From Pseudobdellovibrio sp. (lineage in GTDB: Bacteria; Bdellovibrionota; Bdellovibrionia; Bdellovibrionales; Bdellovibrionaceae), in NCBI GenBank assembly GCA_025449725.1, contig JANWIU010000062.1, positions 1-18,724 of the forward strand: a stretch of 18,724 bases of DNA, read 5' to 3'. This document shows positions 1 to 8,656 of this stretch, piece by piece. Position numbers and translations under genes: made by a program. The notes under the pieces were generated by a model. That model was given only the letters and a program-made list of their open reading frames with translations. It made no database searches and was not told the DNA's origin. Position 1 is the stretch's first letter. Each line of letters starts with the position of its first letter.

Positions 1-581
1 GTCCCGCCAAGTTCAAGGTCGCTTTTCAGCGCAACCGAATCGTAGCCCTGGCAAAGTGGATACATAAATTCATGAATAGAAATCGGAGTATTAGATTTGA
101 ACCGTTTAGTGAAATCATCCCGTTCTAACATACGTGCAACCGTGTACTGCGCAGACAGTTTGATAAAATCAATGGAAGTTAATTTTAATAACCAGTGCGA
201 GTTGTAAACGATTTCAGTTTTTTCAGGATCTAAAATTTTAAAAATCTGAGAAGCATAAGTTTTTGCATTTTGTTCTATTTCTTCTCTGGTCAAAATCGGA
301 CGAGTGGTGTTTCTGCCCGATGGGTCACCGATTAACGCCGTAAAATCTCCGATTAGAAACTGAACGTGATGCCCTAAGTCCTGAAGGGTTTTTAACTTAT
401 TAATAACAACAGTATGGCCAATATGAATATCAGGCCTGCTTGGATCAGCACCCAGCTTGATCTTTAACGGCTTCTTTGTTTCATGACTGCGCTTAAGCTT
501 CTTCAAAAAATCCGGTTCGCTGATAAAATCAACTGCGCCGAATTTTACAAGCTCAAGTTGTTCTTCAGGACGCTTCAACAT
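1..581 (-). CDS. tyrS: Tyrosyl-tRNA synthetase, N-terminal part (cut by window edge)
   Basis: Class I aminoacyl-tRNA synthetase that charges tRNA-Tyr with tyrosine in the cytoplasm. Only the first 193 codons are in the window; the C-terminal half, including the KMSKS loop, lies beyond the left edge. The translation begins MLKRPEEQLELVKFGAVDF and carries the class I signature as HIGHT, followed by LIGDFTALIGDPSGRN and, at the edge, QGYDSVALKSDLELGGT, all typical of bacterial TyrS. The ATG shares one base with the rny stop codon (TAATG), so translation is probably coupled to rny. It is the last visible gene of the zapA-cyclo-ligase-rny-tyrS series. Product identity is secure; what follows downstream cannot be seen. 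Confidence 0.95.
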   Translation of the reverse strand, partial: MLKRPEEQLELVKFGAVDFISEPDFLKKLKRSHETKKPLKIKLGADPSRPDIHIGHTVVINKLKTLQDLGHHVQFLIGDFTALIGDPSGRNTTRPILTREEIEQNAKTYASQIFKILDPEKTEIVYNSHWLLKLTSIDFIKLSAQYTVARMLERDDFTKRFKSNTPISIHEFMYPLCQGYDSVALKSDLELGG

Positions 582-2146
582 TATCGTGCAACCTCTACAG
601 AGCGGGTTTCACGAACTAAAGTCACTTTCACCTGACCAACGTGAGGAAGCTCACGTTCGATCTTCTTCACGATATCACGTGCCAGCATGATACTTTGATC
701 GTCTGTCACGCGAGAGCTCTCAACGAGTACACGCACTTCGCGACCGGCTTGAACGGCTACCGACTTCATAACACCGTCAAAAGAATTCGCAATGCTTTCC
801 AAATCCTTCAAGCGGTTAATAAAGTTATCCATTTGCTGACGGCGTGCGCCTGGACGCGTGCTGGATAAGATATTTGCTGCGTGAACAATCCACGCCAATG
901 CGGAAGATGGTTTTTCATTGTCATTGTGTGCACGGATGGCATGACAGACGTCATCGCTTTCTCCGTATTTTTTAGCCAGCTCTGCACCTACAAAAGCATA
1001 ACTGCCTTCGAAAGTATGTTCAGCTGCCAAACCGATGTTATGCAATAAGCCCGCGCGCTTCGCGATTTTAATGTTAACGCCGATCTCTGCCGCCAAAAGC
1101 CCTGAAATGTGCGCGACTTCCAGTGCATGGTTCAATGCGTTTTGCGCATGAATGCTTCTGTATTTTAAACTTCCTACAAGCTTAACCAATTCGTTGTGAA
1201 CCTGAGTAATACCCAGTTCTACAATAACTTTATCGCCTTCTTCCTTCATTGATTTAGAAAGTTCGGCTCTTTGTTTTTCAACAACTTCTTCAATACGTGC
1301 CGGATGTACGCGGCCGTCTTCCATTAATTTATCAATTGTTCTGCGGGCTAATTCTCTTCTTACCGGATCAAAACCCGAAATAACAATAGTTTCCGGAGTA
1401 TCATCAACGATCAAATCCACTCCGCAAAGTGCTTCCAGGGTACGGATATTACGGCCTTCACGTCCGATGATCTTTCCCTTCATTTCATCTGAAGTTAAGC
1501 TCATAACTGAAACTGTTCTTTCAGAAGTGAATTCTGACGCAAATCGTGCCATCGCTTTTGCAATGATCAAGCGGGATTTTTTATCAGCTTCCTTCAATGT
1601 CTCTTCTTCAATTTCAGCAATTTTTTTGGCAGCTTCCGCCTTTGCTGTTTCTTCTAAGACCTGAAACAATTCCCTGCGGGCCTGCTCTTGAGTCATTTGC
1701 GCTACGTTTTCAAGCTTCTTTTGCAAATTTGTAATTTGCTCTTGCGTTTGCTTGTCTGCTTCTCTGATACGATTTTCAGATACGACGATTTTTTCTTCAC
1801 GGTCTTTCAACTGTGACATGAACTTATCATTTTCGTCCTGACGATGCTTGAATTGTACTTCAATTTCTTTTAAGCGTCGTTCGAACTGTTGTTCTTTGTT
1901 CTTCAACTGCGACTTTTGCTTGTTGATTTCGGTTTCGACATTCTTACGAGCTTTGCCTTCGAAATCTTTAGCTTTCGTTTCAGAATCTTTTTTAATTTTC
2001 AAAGCTTCTGACTTAGCTTTATTCAAAATTCTTTCAGCTTCATCTTTTGCTGATTTTTTTGTGTTTTGGTCTTGAATTCTTTTAAACGCAAAAACAACAA
2101 AGGCCCCGACAACTAAGCCAGCCACCATAACTAATACTAATTCCAC
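581..2146 (-). CDS. rny: Ribonuclease Y with degenerate HD active site
   Basis: RNase Y is a membrane-anchored endoribonuclease that starts mRNA decay in many bacteria. The 521 residues match the usual length and order: one N-terminal membrane helix (about 3-20), a long charged coiled coil (about 25-200), a KH RNA-binding domain with GREG at 228-231, an HD domain (about 335-430) and the conserved C-terminal domain. The GTG start is chosen because AAGGAG lies 7 bases upstream; the gene overlaps the cyclo-ligase gene by 10 bases. The HD domain is odd. The first histidine (H340) is kept, but the HD pair is H369-N370, the following GK is GL, the usual HH is H407-N408, and the late aspartate of AADA is N425. 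In Bacillus subtilis RNase Y, mutation of the HD pair abolishes cleavage. The protein may therefore be a weakened or inactive nuclease with a scaffold role, or may bind metal differently. Family assignment is sure; activity is doubtful. Confidence 0.93.
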   Translation of the reverse strand: MELVLVMVAGLVVGAFVVFAFKRIQDQNTKKSAKDEAERILNKAKSEALKIKKDSETKAKDFEGKARKNVETEINKQKSQLKNKEQQFERRLKEIEVQFKHRQDENDKFMSQLKDREEKIVVSENRIREADKQTQEQITNLQKKLENVAQMTQEQARRELFQVLEETAKAEAAKKIAEIEEETLKEADKKSRLIIAKAMARFASEFTSERTVSVMSLTSDEMKGKIIGREGRNIRTLEALCGVDLIVDDTPETIVISGFDPVRRELARRTIDKLMEDGRVHPARIEEVVEKQRAELSKSMKEEGDKVIVELGITQVHNELVKLVGSLKYRSIHAQNALNHALEVAHISGLLAAEIGVNIKIAKRAGLLHNIGLAAEHTFEGSYAFVGAELAKKYGESDDVCHAIRAHNDNEKPSSALAWIVHAANILSSTRPGARRQQMDNFINRLKDLESIANSFDGVMKSVAVQAGREVRVLVESSRVTDDQSIMLARDIVKKIERELPHVGQVKVTLVRETRSVEVAR

Positions 2147-2688
2147 TTCTGTTCTCCTTCAGCTTTTACAACGTATACTTTTTTTTCAGTAATAATCTTG
2201 TCACAACGGACATCATGATCTTCATAAGGAAGGTCTTTTAATAATGAGACTTCAAAACAAACACCCAACTTCAATTGAGTCTTGCCCGATAAAGTCCGGT
2301 CGTAATAGCCGCCACCGCGACCTAAACGGTAACCGCCTTCAGCAAATCCAAGACCCGGGATAACGAATCCTGAAATTTCATCCAGATTTACAATTTCACC
2401 TTCCGGCTCTAAAAAGCCCATCGTGGCCCTTTTAAAACCTTGGGTCGGCACTTTAAAATTTAATGATTGGCCACTTGCAGACGGGAACACCCATGTTAAA
2501 TGTGGCGCGGCCAAGCTCCAGTCAATATCAGGTTCATTACTGAGAGCTTTGTATCCTGCCCAGACTCCGCTTACAGATTTCAGCTCTTGCTGAAGATGTA
2601 TTTGAATTTGTGATGAAGCGCGCTTCTTCTCTTCAAGAGAAAGCGTTTGCAAATGACTCAGCACTTCGCTTCGAACGACCGATTTCAA
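2137..2688 (-). CDS. 5-formyltetrahydrofolate cyclo-ligase
   Basis: Converts 5-formyl-THF to 5,10-methenyl-THF using ATP, returning a storage or inhibitory folate to the one-carbon pool. The 183 residues fit the family. The diagnostic segment PGLGF (111-115) followed by GYRLGRGGGYYDR (119-131) is the ATP/folate-binding signature, and HDVRCDKIITE near residue 158 is the usual C-terminal motif. The likely start is TTG at 2686-2688 with GGGG upstream; a GTG eight codons further in is possible. The 3' end contains the ribosome-binding site of rny and overlaps it by 10 bases. Proximity to zapA recalls the zapA-ygfA pair of Proteobacteria, where 6S RNA often sits between them, but here only 54 bases separate the two. 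Confidence 0.92.
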   Translation of the reverse strand: MKSVVRSEVLSHLQTLSLEEKKRASSQIQIHLQQELKSVSGVWAGYKALSNEPDIDWSLAAPHLTWVFPSASGQSLNFKVPTQGFKRATMGFLEPEGEIVNLDEISGFVIPGLGFAEGGYRLGRGGGYYDRTLSGKTQLKLGVCFEVSLLKDLPYEDHDVRCDKIITEKKVYVVKAEGEQKWN

Positions 2689-2742
2689 AAAAACCCCAAA
2701 CTGCTCTAGAAAGCAAAAATCAGTATGGGTTTACTTTATTAC

Positions 2743-3075
2743 TTACGCCTTAGGCGTAGCACTAATTTTGGATTTTTCAAGATCCTCAGAAAGTCTGAGG
2801 GCTCTAGCTTCTAGCTTATTGAGCTCCGCTTGAGCGCGTTGTTTTAAAAGAATCATTTCTTCGGCAATATTGAATGCAGCAAGTACTGCAGCATTTTGAA
2901 ATGACGAGTTTTTTGTTACAGCCATAGCTTCATTAACTTTACCGTCCACGAACTCAACTAATTCATTTACCGTTTGTTCTTCATGTGAAGTTTTTAACTT
3001 ATACGGAACACCGGCAATTTTGAAATTGAAAGTTTTTTTAACTGAGTTTTGCGAGGCTTGTTCTTTCTTGGTCAT
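2743..3075 (-). CDS. zapA: Cell division protein ZapA
   Basis: ZapA binds FtsZ and bundles its protofilaments at the division site. The 110-residue length fits. The N-terminal part has the family pattern: a beta strand (FNFKIAGVPYKLKT), then EQTVNELVEFVDGKVNEAM, then AAVLAAFNIAEEMILLKQ, followed by a coiled coil (about 75-105) ending in a charged tail. The start is ATG; an AGGAAAG lies about 13 bases upstream, which is rather far for a ribosome-binding site. It is the first gene after the promoter at 3141-3168, so it leads the series that continues into the cyclo-ligase, rny and tyrS. Identification rests on the family pattern, not on a single catalytic motif. Confidence 0.85.
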   Translation of the reverse strand: MTKKEQASQNSVKKTFNFKIAGVPYKLKTSHEEQTVNELVEFVDGKVNEAMAVTKNSSFQNAAVLAAFNIAEEMILLKQRAQAELNKLEARALRLSEDLEKSKISATPKA

Positions 3076-3126
3076 GCTATTTCTGTGACTTTCCTAAGTT
3101 CTTTTTAAAAAATCCAAAGTAAACAC

Positions 3127-3145
3127 ATACTTACAAAATAAGTAT
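3127..3145. repeat. Perfect 7-bp inverted repeat over the zapA promoter
   Basis: ATACTTA and TAAGTAT are separated by 5 bases (CAAAA). On the minus strand the repeat covers most of the TATACT -10 element and the expected transcription start. It could be an operator for a dimeric repressor, or a hairpin at the very 5' end of the mRNA. No T-run follows it, so it is not a terminator. The arms are AT-rich, so chance remains possible. Confidence 0.45.
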
Positions 3146-3168
3146 AAACCTACCGTGAAACGTGGCAA
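3141..3168 (-). promoter_or_regulatory. Sigma70-type promoter for zapA operon
   Basis: On the minus strand TTGCCA (3168-3163) and TATACT (3146-3141) are separated by 16 bases. Each hexamer matches the sigma70 consensus at five of six positions. The predicted start near 3134 leaves a leader of about 60 bases before zapA. The -35 box begins only a few bases past the stop codon of the gene at 3175-3750, so this marks the boundary between two transcription units. Confidence 0.6.
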
Positions 3169-3174
3169 GAACTT

Positions 3175-3750
3175 TTAATGGTGGCAGTCACAAATATCTG
3201 CGGCACTCTTTTTCTGACAATCGAGTTTCATTCTGTCTGCCGAGAATTGAGCAATTAAGTTCCGAATGCTACCGTCAGACCATACTAAATTGAGCACTAA
3301 CTGCTTCTCGCGATACTCGATGGTCTTTATAAAATCGGATTTGATTTCCGCCCGGTTTAAATGTTGATCCAGGCGGGATTCCAGGCTCTTGATTTTATAA
3401 CGCAACTTGTCGTTTTGCTGGTCTTTTTCCAGTGTTTCCGTACTGATAAGAGTCACATTGTCGTTGGCTTCTATCTTATAGATTTGCACAATTCCGTCTT
3501 CGAAACGAAGTTTCCGCTTTTCTGCACCGACCGAATAGAGGACTTCCCGGTAAACGGTTTCAGACGCCCGAAGCGCATACTTTTTTACGACTTCCAAATA
3601 CAATTGTTTTAGATCAACCAAGTTTTTTACTTCAATTTGCCCAATGAAACATTGATCAATACGACTTTGAAACGGAGTTAATTTTTTATTTTTTTTGTCG
3701 AGGGCGAAGGAAGAAACTCCAAGAAATAAAATTAAGAAAAATATCTTCAT
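3175..3750 (-). CDS. Exported protein of unknown function with Cys/His-rich C-terminus
   Basis: I do not recognise this family. The first 16-17 residues (MKIFFLILFLGVSSFA) form a Sec signal peptide without a lipobox, so the mature protein of about 175 residues should be periplasmic. It is mostly polar, with a possible coiled-coil stretch (about 108-135). Four cysteines remain after cleavage: C34, C178, C187 and C189. The last five residues are CDCHH, which could bind a metal or form disulfides. Its ATG overlaps the ftsY stop (ATGA), so it is translationally coupled as the third gene of smc-ftsY, although an exported protein has no obvious role with either. The gene ends seven bases before the zapA promoter. 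Confidence 0.75.
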   Translation of the reverse strand: MKIFFLILFLGVSSFALDKKNKKLTPFQSRIDQCFIGQIEVKNLVDLKQLYLEVVKKYALRASETVYREVLYSVGAEKRKLRFEDGIVQIYKIEANDNVTLISTETLEKDQQNDKLRYKIKSLESRLDQHLNRAEIKSDFIKTIEYREKQLVLNLVWSDGSIRNLIAQFSADRMKLDCQKKSAADICDCHH

Positions 3751-4925
3751 CCTAAAATTGAATCCACATAGTCTTTGTAATCAAATGATTTCAAGTGGTG
3801 GATTTTTTCTCCTATACCTACAAGCTTAACCGGAATGTGCAATTGATCAACGACGCCAAGTGCTACTCCACCCTTAGCGGTGCCATCCATTTTAGTCAGG
3901 ATCACACCGGACACCCCCAACGCCTGGTTGAACTCTTTGGCCTGCAACAAGGCATTCTGTCCAGAGTTGGCATCCAGAACAATCCATGTTTCGTGAGGAG
4001 CTTCCGGAATGACTTTCGTCATAACGCGTTTTACTTTTTTAAGTTCTTCCATTAAGTGCGACTGAGTATGAAGCCTGCCCGCAGTATCTAAAAGAACAAA
4101 ATCAATATTTAAAGACTTGGCTTTGGTAAGAGCATCAAAGGCAACAGCACTTGGGTCCGTTGTGTTTTCCGGCCAGTAAATTTCTACTGAACCACCTTCA
4201 GTCGAATGACTTGCGGCCCGGTCTGTCCAGGTTTTTAATTGCCCGCCGGCCGCGGCCCTAAAGGTATCTCCCGCAGCTACCAAAACTTTGAAATTTTGTG
4301 AAGCCAGTTGCGCGCTGATTTTTCCGATTGAAGTAGTTTTACCCGCTCCGTTTACTCCTACAATCATAAGGACCGTTGGCCCGGATGCAGCCCGCTTGCC
4401 AAGTTCAGAAACTTTTTCTAATGCCGTCTCCGGATGATAAGGACTTAAGATGTCGATCATTTGCGTGCGCAAAGCAGCTTTAACGGAATCGATTTTGGCC
4501 ATTTCTTTTCCGCTTAATTGCTCTTCCACAACAGAAAGAAGCTTTTCTACGGTACCCGGCCCCAAATCACTGGTGTAAAGAATCTCTTCAACCGCTTCTA
4601 ACACAACTTTTTTGTCGTTATTTAAAAAGGCTCTTCTAATTCGCCCGAAAAAGTTTTCTTCCGTTTTCTTTAAAGCACTGTGAAGATTCGGTTCTACTTC
4701 AGCTTCAACTGCTTCAGGCTTTTTTTCGTCTACCGGAATTTGAATCTGAGTTTTAGTCTGAGTAACTTCGGGAACAGCTTCTTCAGCATCTCTGCCGGCA
4801 GTCACTTCCGGAGCTTTTTTATCTTTTTTAATTTGGGATCTGATGACGACAAAAACGATCGCACCAAAGAGAATGGCGATAAATACGATTAAATAAAGAA
4901 AAATATTGGACTGAGCCTCGTTCAT
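3747..4925 (-). CDS. ftsY: Signal recognition particle receptor FtsY
   Basis: SRP receptor GTPase that docks ribosome-nascent chain-SRP complexes at the inner membrane for co-translational insertion. The 392 residues contain a membrane helix (about 8-29), an acidic, proline-rich linker (about 36-80), the N domain (about 88-175) and the GTPase G domain. G motifs are visible: GVNGAGKTT (190-198), DTFRAAA (220-226), DTAGR (280-284), TKMD (344-347) and GIGE (370-373). E. coli FtsY has no true membrane helix and binds through an amphipathic segment; here a proper transmembrane anchor replaces it. GCAGG precedes the ATG at usual spacing. It lies 48 bases downstream of smc, an order also known from other phyla, and overlaps the next gene by 4 bases. 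Confidence 0.96.
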   Translation of the reverse strand: MNEAQSNIFLYLIVFIAILFGAIVFVVIRSQIKKDKKAPEVTAGRDAEEAVPEVTQTKTQIQIPVDEKKPEAVEAEVEPNLHSALKKTEENFFGRIRRAFLNNDKKVVLEAVEEILYTSDLGPGTVEKLLSVVEEQLSGKEMAKIDSVKAALRTQMIDILSPYHPETALEKVSELGKRAASGPTVLMIVGVNGAGKTTSIGKISAQLASQNFKVLVAAGDTFRAAAGGQLKTWTDRAASHSTEGGSVEIYWPENTTDPSAVAFDALTKAKSLNIDFVLLDTAGRLHTQSHLMEELKKVKRVMTKVIPEAPHETWIVLDANSGQNALLQAKEFNQALGVSGVILTKMDGTAKGGVALGVVDQLHIPVKLVGIGEKIHHLKSFDYKDYVDSILG

Positions 4926-4973
4926 AGCAACCTGCTTGCCCGGCTATACCGGAGGCTCAAATTATTCTGTTTT

Positions 4974-7900
4974 CTAATTAATGTCAGCTAAACTTACAGA
5001 AACCATAGTTGAGACGCCGCGCTCTTGCATCGTCACACCGTAAAGTTTCTGAGCCACTTCCATCGTGTGCTTATTATGTGTAACCACGATGATCTGTGAA
5101 CGCTTAGCCATTTCTTTAACCAAGTCATTGAAACGGAATACGTTCGCATCATCAAGCGGAGCATCAACCTCATCCAGTAAGCAATAAGGAGACGGTTTCA
5201 CCAGGAAGATTGAGAAAACTAAAGCTACTGCTGTTAAAGCTTTCTCTCCACCCGACATCAACGTCACATTTTGCATTTTTTTACCCGGAGGTTTTGCAAT
5301 GATCTCGATACCCATTTCGCCTTTTTCTACATCTTCAACCAGCTGAAGCATAGCTTCACCGCCGCCGAACAATACAGGGAAGACTTTTTGAAAACGATCA
5401 TTAACTAAATCAAAAGTTTCTTTAAAACGTTTCGAACAAATTTTATTAATTCGGTCGATCACTTTTCTCAGTTGCTCTTTGGCTTCAGTTAAATCGGTAT
5501 GTTGCTGAGTCAGGAAGTTATAACGTTCCTGCGTTTCAGAGAATTCATTAATCGCTGAAAGGTTAACTTCACCGATTTTTGAAAGCTTTTCGCGCAATTC
5601 TTTTAATTCAGCATCCGCCTCTTCAGGGTTACCTTCACGGTTTGCGTATTTTTCAACGATGTCCGGAAGATTTAACTGATACTTTTCACGACCCTGGTCA
5701 ATCAAGTACTGCTCTTTCATTTTAGCTTGTTCAAGCTTCAATTGAGCTTCGTTCATTTTACCAAGGCGTTCATTACGATCACGTTGCATGGTAATTGTTT
5801 TATCTTCAAGTTCACGGATATGAGCTGTTTCAATTTCAAACTGATTTTTAACCTGTGAAACTTCTAAGCGGCGCGTTTCAACTTCTGAAAGCATTCTTTC
5901 AAAGTCGATTTTAGCCTGCTCAAGAGCATACTGACCATCCGTCATTTGCGACGAATACCCTTCTGCCTCTTCTGACATACGTGATAGCTGAAGTTCTAAA
6001 TCATTAACCTGTTTTTGAACCATTTCAAGTTGGCGTGTCACGCCCGAGAATTCCTGCGAACGGGACGCTGCTTGAACCTGCAAATCCATTACTTCAGACT
6101 GCTGCGCCTCGAAACCATCTTTCATTGACGTGTATTCAGTCGTTAATTCCAAAACGCTGGTTTCTAATTCCAATTTTAGAGTGCGGACTTCAACTAACTT
6201 TTCACTCAGCTCAGCAATTTTTTGATTTAGCTGTTCTGTTTGTTCGGAAATACGGCGAACTTCACGTTCCTGGCGCTCAACCAAAACCTGAGCCTGTGTG
6301 AATTCGTTTTCTGCGCGCTCCATATCTTTGCGAAGCTCAGCTACTTTTACTTCTTGTTCAAGGCGGCGTTTTTGTGCGCCTTCGAAGTCATTCAGTACAT
6401 TGGCCAATTGCTCTTCAACTTTTTTCAAAGCTTGAGTAGCTAAAGCCAGTTTACCGGCCCATTCATGCTTACGCTCAGATAATTCTTTAATCTCGCGACG
6501 ACGTTTTAATACGCCTGATTCAGCAGATTCTTTAGAACCACCCGTTAGAACTCCGTCAGCAGACAATGTGTCCCCATCTTGAGTAACGAATGTCCAGCCG
6601 CTGAAATTTGGTCTTAAAGCTAATGCCGTTCTGATGGAATCAACTATCGCCACGCCATCTAAGATTTCAGAAACTTTACTTGAGTAAGTTTCTGAAGACT
6701 TAACGACATCTTTTAATAATCCTAAAACACCGGATTCAGATGACGGATTACCTTGAAGTTGTTTTTGGTATGAACCTTCATTTGAATAGAAGCTTGAGCG
6801 CCCGGAGTTGTTACCTTTTAAGTGATCAACAGCTTCAACAGCCGCTTCTGCTTTTTGCGATAACAACATTTGAAGTTTTGAACCTAAAGCGGCTTCAATT
6901 GCGATTTCATAGTCAGCCGGAACTTCAATAACTTCAGAAACTGGTTTGAAGTATTCGCTGGTGCTGCCATCAGCATGAAGTTCAGCTTGCTTAGCTTTGC
7001 TCCAAAGCATGACTTGCTTAACGCCCTCTTCGAAACCTTCGAAGTTTGCAGCTAAGTTTTCAAGACCGTAAAGTCGTGAAGCGGTTTCGTTTAAATTATC
7101 TTTGAATTCCTGAACTTCGATTTGTTTTTGCTGCAATGAAGCCGTCAGAATACGTTTATTTTCTTCAAACGCATTTACATCAGAAGACAAATCTAATTGC
7201 ATTTGTCTTTCTTGATCTAACGAAGTGTTTACTTTTCTTCTACGGCCTTCGAATTCGTGTAATTTTTCACGCAGTTCATTCAAAGTGATTTCTTCATCCG
7301 CCAAAGATGATTCAAGTTCTGCTTTACGGTTCGTGAACGAGTTCACTTGGGCGTCTAATGCCGATTCGCTTTGCCCTAAAGCAATTTGTTCGCGGCGTTT
7401 AGTTGTTAATTCATCATCAATTTGATTGTAACGGATCTGATTGGCCTGGAAAGCCTCAGACTTTTGCTGAGATTCTAAAGTTAATTCTTCAGATTCTGTT
7501 TTTAAAGCCTCAGCCTGTTCTGTTAACTGAGTTAAATCACGGGCTAATAAATCATGACGGGCTTTTTGTTCATTCAAAATGTTCCCGGTCATTTGTTCGT
7601 TACGTTTCGCCTGCTCTAACTGAAAACGTAACTCCTGAATTTCCATTTCTTTCTTCTGAACAGAAGACTGAAACGTAAAGAATTCCTGCTGTTTTGCCTC
7701 AACTGCTTTTTCTTGTTCTAAGATGCCAAGTTTCAAAGTCTCAAGTTCAGCCTGCATGGTGGCTAAATTGGATTCGCTTCCCACTTCAAGGGATTGAGCT
7801 TCATCAAATATCTTTTGAGCTTCATCTGCAGCCTGCTTCAAATTCACATATTGAGCTGACGACAACCACAGTTCTAACTCTTCGATTTGGTTTTTGATGT

Positions 7901-8558
7901 TACGGTAACGCTCAGCACGCTGTGCCTGACGCTGTAAAGAATCGATCTGTCTCTTAAGTTCGCCGATGATGTCCTGTAAACGAATCAAGTTTTGATCTGT
8001 AGAAATTAATTTACGTTGTGATTCTTTTTTACGGGCTTTGAATTTTGTAATACCGGCCGCTTCTTCGATTAACATACGGCGTTCTTCAGGTTTTGCTGTA
8101 ATGATTTTACCGATCATCCCTTGGGCAATGATTGAGAAACCTTTGGAACCTGCACCGGTATCCATAAAGATTTCCTGAACGTCTTTAAGACGAGCCACTT
8201 CTTTATTGATGTAGTATTCCCCTTCACCGTTTCTGTGAAGTTTGCGGGTTACCATGATCTCAGAGTGTTTTAAGTATTTAGCAGGGAATGGTCCGCCATC
8301 GTTTTCGAGCGTTAAAGAAACTTCACACATACCGTGTGGCGCATAACCTTCGGAACCTGCGAAAATGACATCAGTCATTGCGGAAGCACGTAAGTCTTTG
8401 GCTGACTGATCACCCATAACCCACATTAAGGCATCGACAATATTTGATTTTCCGCAACCATTTGGTCCGACAACACCGGTGATACCGGCATCAAATTGGA
8501 TGACTGTACGGTCTTTAAACGATTTAAAACCAATAAGCTCAAGCTTCTTAATTCTCAC
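4974..8558 (-). CDS. smc: Chromosome segregation ATPase SMC
   Basis: SMC forms the ring-shaped condensin that compacts and helps separate chromosomes, normally with ScpA and ScpB (not in this window). The 1194 residues have the full architecture: an N-terminal ATPase lobe with Walker A GPNGCGKSN (31-39), a long coiled coil, a hinge (about 505-675, with the glycine-rich GVLTGGS), the returning coiled coil, and a C-terminal lobe with signature MSGGEK (1101-1106) and Walker B LLDEVDAPLDD around D1129-E1130. The start is GTG, chosen because AAGGAG (8565-8570) lies 6 bases upstream. It probably leads a transcript with ftsY and the exported gene at 3175. A 213-base leader with inverted repeats lies upstream. 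Confidence 0.97.
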   Translation of the reverse strand: MRIKKLELIGFKSFKDRTVIQFDAGITGVVGPNGCGKSNIVDALMWVMGDQSAKDLRASAMTDVIFAGSEGYAPHGMCEVSLTLENDGGPFPAKYLKHSEIMVTRKLHRNGEGEYYINKEVARLKDVQEIFMDTGAGSKGFSIIAQGMIGKIITAKPEERRMLIEEAAGITKFKARKKESQRKLISTDQNLIRLQDIIGELKRQIDSLQRQAQRAERYRNIKNQIEELELWLSSAQYVNLKQAADEAQKIFDEAQSLEVGSESNLATMQAELETLKLGILEQEKAVEAKQQEFFTFQSSVQKKEMEIQELRFQLEQAKRNEQMTGNILNEQKARHDLLARDLTQLTEQAEALKTESEELTLESQQKSEAFQANQIRYNQIDDELTTKRREQIALGQSESALDAQVNSFTNRKAELESSLADEEITLNELREKLHEFEGRRRKVNTSLDQERQMQLDLSSDVNAFEENKRILTASLQQKQIEVQEFKDNLNETASRLYGLENLAANFEGFEEGVKQVMLWSKAKQAELHADGSTSEYFKPVSEVIEVPADYEIAIEAALGSKLQMLLSQKAEAAVEAVDHLKGNNSGRSSFYSNEGSYQKQLQGNPSSESGVLGLLKDVVKSSETYSSKVSEILDGVAIVDSIRTALALRPNFSGWTFVTQDGDTLSADGVLTGGSKESAESGVLKRRREIKELSERKHEWAGKLALATQALKKVEEQLANVLNDFEGAQKRRLEQEVKVAELRKDMERAENEFTQAQVLVERQEREVRRISEQTEQLNQKIAELSEKLVEVRTLKLELETSVLELTTEYTSMKDGFEAQQSEVMDLQVQAASRSQEFSGVTRQLEMVQKQVNDLELQLSRMSEEAEGYSSQMTDGQYALEQAKIDFERMLSEVETRRLEVSQVKNQFEIETAHIRELEDKTITMQRDRNERLGKMNEAQLKLEQAKMKEQYLIDQGREKYQLNLPDIVEKYANREGNPEEADAELKELREKLSKIGEVNLSAINEFSETQERYNFLTQQHTDLTEAKEQLRKVIDRINKICSKRFKETFDLVNDRFQKVFPVLFGGGEAMLQLVEDVEKGEMGIEIIAKPPGKKMQNVTLMSGGEKALTAVALVFSIFLVKPSPYCLLDEVDAPLDDANVFRFNDLVKEMAKRSQIIVVTHNKHTMEVAQKLYGVTMQERGVSTMVSVSLADIN

Positions 8559-8656
8559 CTAAGACTCCTTTAACACACTATATAACTGTCCTTTGGTCCT
8601 GTAGGTGAGTCAATAATGAAATGAAGAAATCTTAATAAATCTTTGGGGTATTTTAG

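Noticed and set aside
2689..2742. Possible 6S RNA gene between zapA and the cyclo-ligase gene, as in many Proteobacteria
   Set aside because: Only 54 bases are available, far below the usual 6S length of about 180, and no long interrupted hairpin is seen there or in the 99-base gap before zapA.
3153..3165. parS-like sequence GTTTCACG near the zapA promoter, of interest because of smc nearby
   Set aside because: Only the first half of the TGTTTCACGTGAAACA palindrome is present; the second half does not match.
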